This document shows positions 53,885-63,115 of a stretch of DNA of 64,000 nucleotides, one piece after another. Position 1 is the first letter of the stretch. Every line of letters starts with the position of its first letter. The translations under genes were made by a program, and so were the position numbers. The notes below the pieces were generated by a model. That model saw only the letters and a list, made by a program, of their open reading frames with translations. It was not told where the DNA came from and ran no database searches. Origin of the DNA: CBDCVO01 sp965223085 (lineage in GTDB: Bacteria; Pseudomonadota; Gammaproteobacteria; Ga0077536); the NCBI GenBank assembly GCA_965223085.1, contig OZ244981.1:3658001-3722000 (forward strand), in the 5' to 3' direction.

Positions 53885-53998
53885 GATGAAACATGCCGTC
53901 AGGGTTCAATCCTACTAGTAATCGGTCGCGCGGTGAAAACGTTTAGCGGCGACCTCGGCACCCCCGCAGGCAGCGCCCATCCCGCTCAGAATGCCGTG

Positions 53999-54343
53999 CT
54001 AGCTGTCAATCCACGCCGTATAGCCGCCAGCGAGCGAGACGACATTGCTGTAACCAAGCACTTGCAGTGATCGCGCAGCGAGTGCGGAGCGACCACCGCT
54101 GCGGCAATAAACCACAATCGTTGCTTCGGGATCGCGCAGACAATCTTCTTCCGTAAGGCGAAACTCCAAAACCCCACGAGGAATGCAAGTTGCTCCCGGA
54201 ATAATGCCTGGCGCGCATTCTTCAGCCTCACGCACGTCGACAAAAGCCACACCTTGGGCGTGTAGTTTGCGGGCTCGCGATACGTCGATTTCCTTGATTT
54301 CGTTTTTGGCTTGTGTGACCAACTCCTGTGGCGTCAGGGCCAT
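53999..54343 (-). CDS. Rhodanese-like sulfurtransferase
   Basis: About 114 residues, a single rhodanese domain transferring sulfane sulfur. Active-site loop VYCRSGGRSALAA with Cys80 (numbered from ATG 54343). FVDVREAEECAPGIIPGATCIPRGVLEF is the standard first half (core VDVREAEECAPGIIPGA). I begin at ATG 54343 behind GGGAG, where the protein reads MALTPQELVTQAKNEIKEID as in typical family members; an upstream extension to 54487 would overlap the next gene. It closes the minus-strand block before the cyclase gene. Confidence 0.88.
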   Translation of the reverse strand: MALTPQELVTQAKNEIKEIDVSRARKLHAQGVAFVDVREAEECAPGIIPGATCIPRGVLEFRLTEEDCLRDPEATIVVYCRSGGRSALAARSLQVLGYSNVVSLAGGYTAWIDS

Positions 54344-54428
54344 AAACTGCTCCCCATGTTTCTCGGCGCTTTTCTCAGCCAATGTTACCATCAATCCTAT
54401 TGCACTCGGATATTTCACGGTCGCGGTG

Positions 54429-55664
54429 CTAACGTTGCCATAAACCCGTCTCTCCTCCGCGATAGCCGAGTGCGCGATAGGTACCATCGATCAAGCCTTG
54501 GCCGCGCGCGTTCATGAGAATGCCTGTTCCCATGCGGTTCATTGCATAACCAAAGCTTAAGTTGCAGTCAGGGTCTGCGAATCCGACTGAACCGCCGGCA
54601 CCGACGTGCCCAAATGCGGTATCCGATAGAACTAAACTCGAATCGACCGCATCAGAAGCGTTGCGATTATCCATCGCGAGCATGAATCCGGTCGTAAATC
54701 GCGTCGGGATCAACAGCGTCGCGTCAGCATCGGTCGCGCTAGCGACGCGTGCCATATGGTCCAGCGTGGTGCTACCCACCAGCGCGATGTTGTCTCGGTA
54801 TCCACCGTTGGCTAAGCAGGCATAAAGTCTCGCCAGACCGCGCGCATTAGTGACACCGTTGGCCGCTCCGATTTCAGCGGCACGGCAGGCGCGTGAGTTA
54901 GCGTCATAGGCGGCAAAATCACGCATGAATAAATGGGTTGGTGAGCCGCTTTCCTGCAAGGCGGCGCGCATAAAACGTGTCGCCAGCCACGCATCTGTTG
55001 GCTTGGCATAAATCACGGGAGCAACCCGAGGTTCATGTTTGACCGCTAAGCCAATATGAAAATCGAGCGCTAACGGGCCGGCGATCTCGGTGGCGAAGAA
55101 ATCGCCTAAGCGGCGTCCAGACGTACGCCGCACGAGTTCTCCAACGGTCCAAGCCATCGTTAAAGCGTGGTAGCCGACGCGTGTCCCGGGAAGCCAAAAC
55201 GCTGGCTCGTGTGCGACTCGCCGAACCATGTGCTCGTAGTCCCAGAGTTCCTCGGTCGCCACGACATCACGCAATGCTGGAACGCCGAGCGAATGATCTA
55301 GCGCCATGCTCACCAAACCGTTTGCTTTGCCCGCAACACCGAATTCCGGCCAATAACGGGTGATCGGCGCATCTAGCGCCAACAGGCCCCGATCCGCGAG
55401 CACGTGAGCGCACAGTGCCGTCGCGCCCTTAGTGGCGGAAAACACCATGCACAGCGTATTTTGCTCCCAAGGTTCGCCATTCTCGGTTTTGCACCCGCCC
55501 CAGACATCGACGACCTGACGCCCTTCCAAAGTGATCGCAAGACTGGCACCGACTTCGCCGCGGCGTTCGAAATTCTCGGCAAAGTAGTCCACGACGTTCG
55601 AGAAAAGAACGTCGAATGTCCCGCTGAGTGGGCCAGCCGAGGTAACGGTGCTAAAGGATTTCAT
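54429..55664 (-). CDS. Serine hydrolase, beta-lactamase/EstB-like
   Basis: A 411-residue class C beta-lactamase-fold enzyme, most like esterases. Nucleophile Ser76 and Lys79 in SATKGATALC, Tyr165 in VGYHALTMAW (the YxN-like element has histidine-alanine, as in esterases), and a glycine-rich FGHVGAGGSVGFADPDCNL near the end (HVGAGG replaces KTG). No signal peptide, so cytosolic. It overlaps the preceding enoyl-CoA hydratase gene by four bases (ATGA), the last gene of the eight-gene operon. It may open an ester or lactone or release the product; similar hydrolases sit in several actinobacterial and proteobacterial acyl-CoA gene clusters. Confidence 0.85.
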   Translation of the reverse strand: MKSFSTVTSAGPLSGTFDVLFSNVVDYFAENFERRGEVGASLAITLEGRQVVDVWGGCKTENGEPWEQNTLCMVFSATKGATALCAHVLADRGLLALDAPITRYWPEFGVAGKANGLVSMALDHSLGVPALRDVVATEELWDYEHMVRRVAHEPAFWLPGTRVGYHALTMAWTVGELVRRTSGRRLGDFFATEIAGPLALDFHIGLAVKHEPRVAPVIYAKPTDAWLATRFMRAALQESGSPTHLFMRDFAAYDANSRACRAAEIGAANGVTNARGLARLYACLANGGYRDNIALVGSTTLDHMARVASATDADATLLIPTRFTTGFMLAMDNRNASDAVDSSLVLSDTAFGHVGAGGSVGFADPDCNLSFGYAMNRMGTGILMNARGQGLIDGTYRALGYRGGETGLWQR

Positions 55665-56464
55665 TGTCCTTTAAATACTGGCGGTCGCTTTTCGAAAAAC
55701 GCATCGACTGCTTCGAGGTGATCCTCGGTACGCTGCACGATGACTTGCATGGCAGCCGACGTTTCCATAATCGCCTCGAAATTTGCGTTAACGCCGTCCC
55801 TCATCAGGCGTTTCGTCATGCGCAGCGCTTGTGGCGGCTGTTGGCAAATACGTGCCGCGAGTTTTTCCGCTGCGGGCATTAGTTCTTCGTCAGGATAGAC
55901 CTCCGAGACCAAGCCCCAATCGCGCGCCATCTCGGCATCGATGACATCGCCGGTAAAAAAAAGCTGGGCAGCTCGTGACCAGCCGATCGTGCGAGGTAGC
56001 AACCACGCACCACCATCGCCAGGGATCAGACCGATTTTTAGAAAAGTTGCGCCGAATTTGGCGCTGGCGGCGGCAAGACGAATATCACACAGGCTCGCGA
56101 CGTCGTTACCGAGCCCGATTGCTGGTCCGTTGATCGCGCCAACGATCGGCACTTCAATAGCCCATAGAGATTTGATAATGCCGTGAATGCCGCGGCGATA
56201 GTGATCACGTAAGCGCAGATTATCGACCCCAAATTCGCCGCTGCGCGCTTTCATCGCCTTCAGATCGCCGCCGGCCGAGAACGCCTTGCCAGCACCAGTC
56301 ATGATGACACAACGAATATCGAAATCGTCGTTGATCTGGCGCGCAACGGTGGCAAAAGCATCGCCATCGCCGCGCAGACCAAGTGGATTCCGGCGCTCGG
56401 GGCGATTGATTGTCAAGCGTCCAAGATGTCCTTCCTTCTCGAACAATAGCAGTTGTTCAGCCAT
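55661..56464 (-). CDS. Enoyl-CoA hydratase/isomerase
   Basis: Crotonase-fold enzyme adding water to a trans-2-enoyl-CoA or moving its double bond. Start at ATG 56464 (AGGAG upstream) gives MAEQLLLFEKEGHLGRLTIN; an earlier start would be ten residues longer. Oxyanion motif FSAGGDLKAM, the second loop AINGPAIGLGNDVASLCDIRLA and the catalytic region LIPGDGGAWLLPR are present; the glutamate positions of the bovine enzyme are less clear, as in several isomerase-like members. The 3' end overlaps the serine hydrolase gene by 4 bases. It follows the two acyl-CoA dehydrogenase genes, in keeping with a hydration step after dehydrogenation. Confidence 0.9.
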   Translation of the reverse strand: MAEQLLLFEKEGHLGRLTINRPERRNPLGLRGDGDAFATVARQINDDFDIRCVIMTGAGKAFSAGGDLKAMKARSGEFGVDNLRLRDHYRRGIHGIIKSLWAIEVPIVGAINGPAIGLGNDVASLCDIRLAAASAKFGATFLKIGLIPGDGGAWLLPRTIGWSRAAQLFFTGDVIDAEMARDWGLVSEVYPDEELMPAAEKLAARICQQPPQALRMTKRLMRDGVNANFEAIMETSAAMQVIVQRTEDHLEAVDAFFEKRPPVFKGQ

Positions 56465-56539
56465 CGGTAATGGTCTCCTGTGAGGCATGCTCACGTGTGT
56501 TTGCGAAGATAATGCATCATGCGACGAATGCGAGTACCG

Positions 56540-57592
56540 CTAGGCGGTTAGGTAGTGCCACAGCCGCGCACCACCTTGATCGCAAGCCGCGCGCCCTAGA
56601 AAACCGCCCCAGGTGCTGAGACCGCCAGATTCGGCTCGCCACGACCACAAACGCCGCGTTAGATAATGCAAGTGATACTCGTAAGTAAAACCGATCGCAC
56701 CATGTACCTGATGGCCGAGGCGGGTGAGTTTTTCGACGGCTTCGCTGGCGCGACATTTTGCCGCCGCGATTTCGACACGCGCGTCCCGATCGTTGCGCTG
56801 AAAACCGCGTTCATCTAAAGCGTGGCACGCGCTATGTGTAATCGCATCGACGGAAGCCATTTCCCCAGCGAGTTGTGCGAGATGATGTTGAATCGCTTGG
56901 AATTTCGCTAACGGCCGGCCGAATTGTTCGCGCTCCGAGGTGTAACGTACGGCGAGCTCCACAATGGCGGCCGCAGCGCCGGCGATCTGAACGCTGCGCA
57001 GGAGGGCGCCAAACCATTTTACCGCGTCCACTGGCAGTATTTTGTCGATAGGGTTCTGGGCTACGATCGGTGTGTGTTCAAATATCACCGTATCGCGTGG
57101 TTCTCGAGCGAGGTTGCAAGCGCGTGTCACGGCTGTATTCACCATACTCAGAACGCAGACTTGATGTGCGTCGCTAAGACCCACGAAGTAGTCGGCGTTG
57201 CGAGCCCATGGGATCCCGGCCACGTTAGCAACAAGTTGTGTTTCACAGATCTCTTCACTCGTTAAGCACCGCGGTATAAAACCGGGCACACCGCTCGGGA
57301 TGTCCAAGCTCGCGCGTTCGAGCAAATATTTGGCAAGATTTGTCTCTGGGATCGGCAACGGTACTGCGTGGTATCCGCACGCGCGTGCAACAATAAATGC
57401 ATCTTCCCAACGCCCCCCTACACCCCCAGCGGCATCACTCAGCATCACCTGCGTGAAACCCTGCTCGTTAATCGAATCCCACCATTCCGCGTCCCAAGGC
57501 TGGATCTCCATAGCGGCGCGGCGATCGTTGTCGAGCGTGTCGGAAAAAAATCGATTCAGCGCGTCGTCGAGCAGTTGCTGAGTCTCGTTCAT
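56540..57592 (-). CDS. Acyl-CoA dehydrogenase-like subunit lacking catalytic glutamate
   Basis: A 350-residue acyl-CoA dehydrogenase relative. It keeps the C-terminal helical bundle (YTSEREQFGRPLAKFQAIQHHLAQLAGEMAS, core REQFGRPLAKFQ; QVHGAIGFTYEYHLHYLTRRLW), but the usual YEGT glutamate is missing and no glutamate lies at the isovaleryl-type position. The N-terminal and middle domains are short. This fits the non-catalytic partner in the alpha2beta2 dehydrogenases known from steroid side-chain degradation. It overlaps the adjacent, fully equipped dehydrogenase gene by four bases (ATGA), which supports a heteromeric complex. Partnership is inferred, not proven. Confidence 0.85.
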   Translation of the reverse strand: MNETQQLLDDALNRFFSDTLDNDRRAAMEIQPWDAEWWDSINEQGFTQVMLSDAAGGVGGRWEDAFIVARACGYHAVPLPIPETNLAKYLLERASLDIPSGVPGFIPRCLTSEEICETQLVANVAGIPWARNADYFVGLSDAHQVCVLSMVNTAVTRACNLAREPRDTVIFEHTPIVAQNPIDKILPVDAVKWFGALLRSVQIAGAAAAIVELAVRYTSEREQFGRPLAKFQAIQHHLAQLAGEMASVDAITHSACHALDERGFQRNDRDARVEIAAAKCRASEAVEKLTRLGHQVHGAIGFTYEYHLHYLTRRLWSWRAESGGLSTWGGFLGRAACDQGGARLWHYLTA

Positions 57593-58752
57593 CGCACCCC
57601 GAGACCTCTAGCGATAATGCCTCGTAAAATTTCAAGCGTCCCTCCGCGCAGTGAAAAAGAGGGTGCTAACTGCATCAGGTTGCCGAGGACCTGCTGAAAA
57701 TCACAACCCTGGCCGGCTAGCGTTGGTTCCAACTCAACGATTTGTTGCGCGAGTCCCGGCAGCCGTTGTTCGAAGTCACAACCTAAGTCTTTCACAATGG
57801 CCGCTTGCAAACCCGGATCGATGCCGTCATTAAGCATGCCCGCAACGGAGAGAGACATGGTACGCAAGGTCGTCGCCCAGGCAATTTCTGCCCCGATTTT
57901 TGCGACCGCACTTGGGTCAGCGGTGTCTTTTACGACATCGATAAGCTGCGTCAGCAAAACGAAACACGACAAGTAGCGTTCTGGTCCGCTACGTTCAAAC
58001 GAGAGTTCAGCAGTAACCTGTTGCCAGCCGCTACCTTCGTTCCCGAGCAGGGCCTCGGGTGGCAGCATGGCGTCTACGAAAGAAACTTCGTTAAAATGTG
58101 CGCGCCCCGCCAGGTCGCGGATCGGTCGAGGTGTGATCCCGGGCGTGTTGTGGAGGTCTATCAAAAACTGCGAGAGACCTTCATGCTTACTCGCGGTCGT
58201 ATTACCCGTGCGCAGCAGCGCAATCATATAATCGGCACGATGTGCGTTGGTGGTCCAAATTTTGGTCCCGTTGACCCGCCAGCCGTCGTCTACGCGTTCC
58301 GCCTTAGTGCGCACTGAGGCCAGATCCGAGCCCGAATTCGGCTCACTCATACCGATGCAAAAAGAGATTTCGCCGTGACAAATAGCGGGCAAGATTTTCT
58401 GCTTTTGTTCTTCAGTTCCATAACGCAGTACAACGGGCCCGCTTTGGCGGTCTGCGATCCAGTGAAATCCAACCGGTGCGCCCGCCGCGAGCGTTTCTTC
58501 CACCACGACGTAGCGTTCGAGGGCCGAGCGCTCGTGACCACCATAAGCCTTTGGTAAGGTCATGCCAAGCCAACCACGCGCGCCTAATTTGGCGGAAAAA
58601 TCTTTATCGAATCCGTCCCAGGTGCTGCTGCGCGTATGAGGTGTATGGTCCGCAAGCGCGCTAGCAAGAAACGCCCTTACTTCTTGCCTTAGTGGGCCCA
58701 ATGTGGTCGGCAATTCGTAGTGCGGAAATCTCAGGTTTTGAATGTTAAGCAT
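57589..58752 (-). CDS. Acyl-CoA dehydrogenase, catalytic subunit of a probable heteromer
   Basis: A 387-residue FAD acyl-CoA dehydrogenase. Motifs CIGMSEPNSGSDLASVRTKA, RVNGTKIWTTNAHRADYMI, LRTGNTTASKHEGLSQFLIDL and the end APSFSLRGGTLEILRGIIARGLG. Glu253 in ELSFERSG is at the isovaleryl/long-chain base position, while the usual YEGT has become LRGG. That combination, with a base-lacking partner encoded in the four-base-overlapping next gene, is the signature of heteromeric steroid-side-chain dehydrogenases. It starts 6 bases after the phosphotransferase gene. The physiological acyl chain is not shown by the sequence. Confidence 0.92.
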   Translation of the reverse strand: MLNIQNLRFPHYELPTTLGPLRQEVRAFLASALADHTPHTRSSTWDGFDKDFSAKLGARGWLGMTLPKAYGGHERSALERYVVVEETLAAGAPVGFHWIADRQSGPVVLRYGTEEQKQKILPAICHGEISFCIGMSEPNSGSDLASVRTKAERVDDGWRVNGTKIWTTNAHRADYMIALLRTGNTTASKHEGLSQFLIDLHNTPGITPRPIRDLAGRAHFNEVSFVDAMLPPEALLGNEGSGWQQVTAELSFERSGPERYLSCFVLLTQLIDVVKDTADPSAVAKIGAEIAWATTLRTMSLSVAGMLNDGIDPGLQAAIVKDLGCDFEQRLPGLAQQIVELEPTLAGQGCDFQQVLGNLMQLAPSFSLRGGTLEILRGIIARGLGVR

Positions 58753-58758
58753 AATCAG

Positions 58759-59835
58759 CTACGGCATGCCCGCACGCTGTGCGAATTCACAACCCAGCGC
58801 CGCGAATTCACGTACCATCTCGGTCGTGCGCGGTGCGTCGGCGCTTGCCGCTGTTCCGTTTTGAACTCGTTTGATAATGCCCTGATAAATTGCCGCGATG
58901 CGCCACACCGTATAGGCGTTGTAGTAATTCAAGTCGGGCACTGAATCACGGCCAGTCAGTTCACAGTAGCGCGCCGCATAAGCGTCTGCGGAGGGGATGC
59001 CTAGCGCTTCGAGGTCATGCCCGACAAGCGTGCTGATCCGATCGCTGATTGGCGGGATCAGCCAAGGACTGAGATGATAGGAAAAATCGCCCAGAGGATG
59101 ACCCAAAGTACTGAGCTCCCAATCCAATACCGCGATCACACGTGGTTCAGTCGGATGGAAGATTATATTATCCAGACGATAATCGCCGTGCACGACGCAT
59201 GGCGACTCGTCCGCGGGTACGTTATCCGCCAACCAGCGGTTCAGGCGCTCCATGTCGGGAATCACGTCTGTCTCGGAAGCCCGGTAGTTCTTGGTCCAAC
59301 GGTTGATCTGGCGAGCAAAATAATCGTGTGGCTTCCCGAAGCCTTCGAGGCCTAGTTCGCGATAATCGTAGCCTTGCAATTTCGCGAGCATGCTGATCAT
59401 TTGATCATAAATCGCACCCCGCTCGGCCTTAGATTGTTGCGGTAAGGACATCTCCCAAAACACCCGTCCGGTAACAAATTCCATAACGTAGAACATCGTG
59501 CCGACGATATTGTCGTCGGTACACAATGCATGCGGTCGTGCTACCGGAAAACCTTGCGCATGAAGTGCGCACAGAACCCGGTATTCGCGGTCAACGGCAT
59601 GCGCTGAAGGCAACAACTTGCCCGGTGGCTTGCGGCGCAGTACATAACGCTCGGTCGGGGTAACGAGTTGGTAGGTCGGATTCGATTGTCCGCCCTTAAA
59701 TTCGTGCACCTCTAAGGGACCACAGAAGTCTTCGATATGTTGCTCCAGGTAGCGCGTTAAGCGCGCCGTATCGAGGCGCAGATGAGGCTCGACATCCTTA
59801 GTCCCCGAGAACATTGTTTGGCGATCACTCGTCAT
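58759..59835 (-). CDS. Phosphotransferase (APH/ACAD10-type) family protein
   Basis: A 358-residue aminoglycoside-phosphotransferase-fold protein of the group fused to or adjacent to acyl-CoA dehydrogenases (human ACAD10/11 N-domain). Nucleotide lobe KGGQSNPTYQL and VLRRKPPGKLLPSAHAVDREYR, catalytic loop CVVHGDYRLDNIIFHP and metal-binding AVLDWELSTLGHPLGDFSYH. In ACAD10/11 this domain phosphorylates 4-hydroxyacyl-CoA substrates and the dehydrogenase partner removes the phosphate. Here the dehydrogenase genes follow directly (6 bases), suggesting the same use. Start ATG 59835. Length typical. Confidence 0.92.
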   Translation of the reverse strand: MTSDRQTMFSGTKDVEPHLRLDTARLTRYLEQHIEDFCGPLEVHEFKGGQSNPTYQLVTPTERYVLRRKPPGKLLPSAHAVDREYRVLCALHAQGFPVARPHALCTDDNIVGTMFYVMEFVTGRVFWEMSLPQQSKAERGAIYDQMISMLAKLQGYDYRELGLEGFGKPHDYFARQINRWTKNYRASETDVIPDMERLNRWLADNVPADESPCVVHGDYRLDNIIFHPTEPRVIAVLDWELSTLGHPLGDFSYHLSPWLIPPISDRISTLVGHDLEALGIPSADAYAARYCELTGRDSVPDLNYYNAYTVWRIAAIYQGIIKRVQNGTAASADAPRTTEMVREFAALGCEFAQRAGMP

Positions 59836-59868
59836 GTGAGGGTCACTCTCAAGCTTGGTAAATTCAGT

Positions 59869-61089
59869 TTAAGCGGTGGCTGCGGCAACGATACCTTGAT
59901 CGTGCAACTTGCCGATTTCTGCCGCCGACAGACCGAGCGTTTCGGCTAAAATATCATCGGTGTGTTCTCCCAGCATAGGCGCGCGTCGGGCGGGGTGGCG
60001 ATCGACAGCACTAAAGTTCATGGGTACGCCAGGGACTAGATAAGTGCCGATATGCGGTTGTTCTACGGGGGAGAACAGCGGATTCTGTGCGGATAATTCA
60101 CGATCGTCGTCGAGCGCTTGATGCAGTGTCTGATAGCGACCCCAGCACACTCGATGGGCGTCAAATTTTTCTGCAATCAGCGTGAACTTTTGCTGTCCGA
60201 TCCAATGTTCCAACACGCGCGAGATTTCTCGCCGATGATGGTAGCGATCGCTTTCATGATCAAAATTAGCGTTGAGACGGGCAGCGAGTGCCTCCATGGA
60301 TGCGGTCAAACCGCTCGCGTCGAGCAAACTTTGCCATTGTTTTGCGCTCAAAGCGATCACCATGACCCGTTCACCGTCGGCGGTGAGAAAATCTCGTCCC
60401 AGCGCGCCATACAGATAGTTGCCACCTCGTTCGCGTTCCGTGCCATTAATTGCGCGGTCGCCGATATAGCCTAGATTTCCTAAAGTGGCGTAGGCGACGT
60501 CAGCAAGTGCGAGCGTAATCTGCTGCCCTTCGCCGGTGTTACGGCGATGACGTTCGGCCGCGAGAATGCTGAGTGCGGCGAGGTTGCCGGTCATGAGATC
60601 CCACGCCGGTAGCACGTGGTTGACTGGGCGCTTATCGTCTTCGTGACCGGTCAAATACGGGAAACCGACTACGGCATTGACGGTGTAGTCTAGCGCTGTG
60701 CCGCCATGGCGATTCCCGCTGATCGCAACCTGGATCAAATCAGCGCGATCTTTTTGCAACTCCTCATAGGCGAGCCACCCTCGCGCCGGCAGATTTGTCA
60801 GCATAATCCCGCGGTCGTCTCCTGGTGCCGTGATCAACCGCCGCACTAACTCACGCCCCTGCGGGTGGCGGAGATCCACAGCAAAGCTACGCTTGCCCTT
60901 ATTCAGATCGGCCCAATAAATACTATTATTGTCAGCCGTGACCGGCCAACGGCGGTAGTCGATACCGCCGCCAATTTGATCAAATCGAATTACATCGGCA
61001 CCCATTTGAGCGAGCGTCATGCCGCAACTCGGTGCCGCGACAAAGGCAGAGCCCTCGACAACGCGCAATCCCGCCAACAACGCTTGCAT
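59869..61089 (-). CDS. CaiB/BaiF family CoA-transferase
   Basis: A 406-residue class III CoA-transferase, probably cytosolic. Catalytic Asp164 in VLPAWDLMTGNLAALSILAA, N-terminal LRVVEGSAFVAAPSCGMTLAQMGADVIRFD (core AAPSCGMTLAQMGADVIRFD), and the middle-domain GYIGDRAINGTERERGGNYLYG. It belongs to the branch that acts on bile-acid, methylsuccinyl or racemase-like partners, since ISGNRHGGTALDYTVNAVVGFP differs from the formyl-CoA type. The end overlaps nothing; its start shares one base with the MaoC stop (TAATG). It would add CoA to the entering acid. Confidence 0.92.
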   Translation of the reverse strand: MQALLAGLRVVEGSAFVAAPSCGMTLAQMGADVIRFDQIGGGIDYRRWPVTADNNSIYWADLNKGKRSFAVDLRHPQGRELVRRLITAPGDDRGIMLTNLPARGWLAYEELQKDRADLIQVAISGNRHGGTALDYTVNAVVGFPYLTGHEDDKRPVNHVLPAWDLMTGNLAALSILAAERHRRNTGEGQQITLALADVAYATLGNLGYIGDRAINGTERERGGNYLYGALGRDFLTADGERVMVIALSAKQWQSLLDASGLTASMEALAARLNANFDHESDRYHHRREISRVLEHWIGQQKFTLIAEKFDAHRVCWGRYQTLHQALDDDRELSAQNPLFSPVEQPHIGTYLVPGVPMNFSAVDRHPARRAPMLGEHTDDILAETLGLSAAEIGKLHDQGIVAAATA

Positions 61090-61943
61090 TATATGATTTC
61101 AGCGTGACCGTTATTTAGTACGACGACGTCGCGTTGTTTCGCCTTCGTTATAAAGTAGACGTCGGTCCCCTCTTGCCAAATCTCGGTAAGCAGGGTCTCG
61201 CCGGGGTAGACGGGGGCGGAGAAACGTACCCGCATTGATTTAAACCGCGAGGTATCGTAGTCGCAGCAACATCGTAACAAGGCGTGGTGAGCGACCCCCA
61301 TCGTACAGCGTCCGTGCAAAATGGGTCGTTCAAATCCGGCCGCGCCGGCCACATTCGGATCGGCGTGAAGCGGGTTCATATCACCGCTCAAGCGATAGAG
61401 CAGCGCTTGTCGGGGTAAGGTGTCTAGTTCGCAAGCGATATCCGGTGTTCTTTCGGGGATGGTGACAGGAGCCGACCGCGGCCCGGCGGGGCCACCGAAG
61501 CCCCCGTCGCCGCGACACAAAGTAGTCGAGTTCACTGTAGCGAATACGCGCCCGCTACTTTTTTCCACCAGTTCTTTACGCAGGTAAACGAAAGCGCCCT
61601 TGTCAGCGCCGCGGTCCACAATGTTATCCACGCAAGTACGGCCGATAACCGATCCCGCCGTAGGCAGTGGTGCGTGAATGATAAAGTGTTCCTCGGCATG
61701 GAGCACTTTCTGCCATTCGATCTGCCACTTTGGATCGCGCATCCAAAACCCAGGATAACCAACCGCCATGCACATCGCCGGTAAGGTTTGCAAATCCTCT
61801 TCATAGGTAAATCGCAACTGTTTTGGATCGCAGGGATCGGCACTGAATCCGATCCCAAGTGCATATAGAATCGTATCTTCAACACGATAATCGCTTGCGA
61901 GTTCCACGATAAACTCGTCGATAATCTGTTGGTAATCTATCAT
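61089..61943 (-). CDS. MaoC-family enoyl-CoA hydratase 2
   Basis: A 284-residue (R)-specific hydratase resembling the hydratase-2 domain of eukaryotic multifunctional enzyme type 2. The family signature YRLSGDMNPLHADPNVAGAA contains the catalytic Asp188 and His193; LHGRCTMGVAHHAL is the following conserved helix. An N-terminal half (residues 1-150) has a second, degenerate hotdog with FTYEEDLQTLPAMCMAVGYPG. Its product would be a (3R)-hydroxyacyl-CoA. The stop shares one base with the start of the CaiB gene (TAATG). Together with the SDR gene ahead of it, this rebuilds the two activities of multifunctional enzyme type 2. Confidence 0.93.
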   Translation of the reverse strand: MIDYQQIIDEFIVELASDYRVEDTILYALGIGFSADPCDPKQLRFTYEEDLQTLPAMCMAVGYPGFWMRDPKWQIEWQKVLHAEEHFIIHAPLPTAGSVIGRTCVDNIVDRGADKGAFVYLRKELVEKSSGRVFATVNSTTLCRGDGGFGGPAGPRSAPVTIPERTPDIACELDTLPRQALLYRLSGDMNPLHADPNVAGAAGFERPILHGRCTMGVAHHALLRCCCDYDTSRFKSMRVRFSAPVYPGETLLTEIWQEGTDVYFITKAKQRDVVVLNNGHAEII

Positions 61944-61963
61944 TTACTTTTCCTGCACCGTTG

Positions 61964-62875
61964 CTATATCGGATCCCAACTGAAGACTTCCGGCGAGCGG
62001 TCTAGGGGCATGAAGCTTGACTTGACTGTCGGGATCGCGTGCTCTGCAATTGCCTCCGGCGTCCAGCCTTCGCTGCGATGCACAGAGCGTAGCGGACGTG
62101 TTTGGCTAAACAAGAAAATTTCATTGTTACGCACCCCAAATACTTGACCGTTTACTTCGGCTGCGGCATCGGCGCAGAGATACACCGCCATCGGTGCGAT
62201 TTTCGCTGCGGTCATTGCTTGTATTTTTTTTACCCGCGCGATTTCTTCTTCGTTACGGGCGGGGATCGTGTTCGTCATGCGCGTCCACGCGAAGGGTGCG
62301 ATGCAATTCGATCGCACGTGGTAACGACCCATATCGAGCGCAATGCTCTTAGACAGCGCGATAATGCCGAGTTTTGCTGCGGCGTAATTCGCTTGGCCAA
62401 AATTACCGACGAGCCCGGAAGTTGACGTCATATGTACAAATACACCCGTTTCGCGTTCGCGAAAATGATCGGCTGCCGCGCGGCTGACGTTAAACGTGCC
62501 GTTTAAATGCACGTCAATCACCAAGCGCCAGTCATCCTCCGTCATTTTGTGAAATATGCGATCGCGGAGCACACCAGCATTATTAACGACGGCATCTAAA
62601 CGTCCAAAGGTCTCTACGGCCTGCGTTACCATGCTTTTCGCATCATCAAAGCTTGCAACGCTACCATGATTAGCCGCCGCTTCGCCCCCGTTTTTTTCTA
62701 TCTCCTGGCTTACCTCATCGGCAGGTGAGGTGTCTGGGTTAGCGCCATCGGTAGAGACGCCGAGGTCATTGACTACTACGCGCGCGCCATGCTCGGCCAT
62801 CGCGAGTGCGAAATCGCGACCGATGCCGCGACCCGCGCCGGTAATCAATACAACTTTTCCTTCCAACATTCGCAT
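61964..62875 (-). CDS. SDR, (3R)-hydroxyacyl-CoA dehydrogenase-like
   Basis: A 303-residue short-chain dehydrogenase, first gene of the eight-gene operon. GAGGGG lies five bases before ATG 62875. Cofactor motif ITGAGRGIGRDFALAMAEHGARVVVNDLG with the NDLG typical of NAD-using MFE-2 type dehydrogenases (core ITGAGRGIGRDFALA), NNAGVLRDR, TSTSGLVGNFGQANYAAAKLGI for the catalytic Ser, Tyr and Lys. Human DHB4 and its bacterial relatives share NNAGxLRD and NFGQANY. It oxidises a (3R)-hydroxyacyl-CoA, the step after the MaoC enzyme. The C-terminal tail (SSFMPLDRSPEVFSWDPI) is longer than a bare SDR. Confidence 0.93.
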   Translation of the reverse strand: MRMLEGKVVLITGAGRGIGRDFALAMAEHGARVVVNDLGVSTDGANPDTSPADEVSQEIEKNGGEAAANHGSVASFDDAKSMVTQAVETFGRLDAVVNNAGVLRDRIFHKMTEDDWRLVIDVHLNGTFNVSRAAADHFRERETGVFVHMTSTSGLVGNFGQANYAAAKLGIIALSKSIALDMGRYHVRSNCIAPFAWTRMTNTIPARNEEEIARVKKIQAMTAAKIAPMAVYLCADAAAEVNGQVFGVRNNEIFLFSQTRPLRSVHRSEGWTPEAIAEHAIPTVKSSFMPLDRSPEVFSWDPI

Positions 62876-63115
62876 CGTGTCCCCTCAATAGTAATTGCCC
62901 ATTCAGCTACCGGTGCTGAGAGCCCGCCATCTCGCGGGCGCTGCGGTCGCGACGCGGTCTCTTGCTGCCAAGCACAAAAGCGATGAAATGCATGGTACTG
63001 CAGATATTGTAGCGTTGAAACACGGCAACTCGCATCACGATAACGGAGCCCATACAATAGCTCGCCCCAACGTGAGCACTGCTTTTTGAGGCAACGAGAG
63101 GAGGGGGAAATATCC

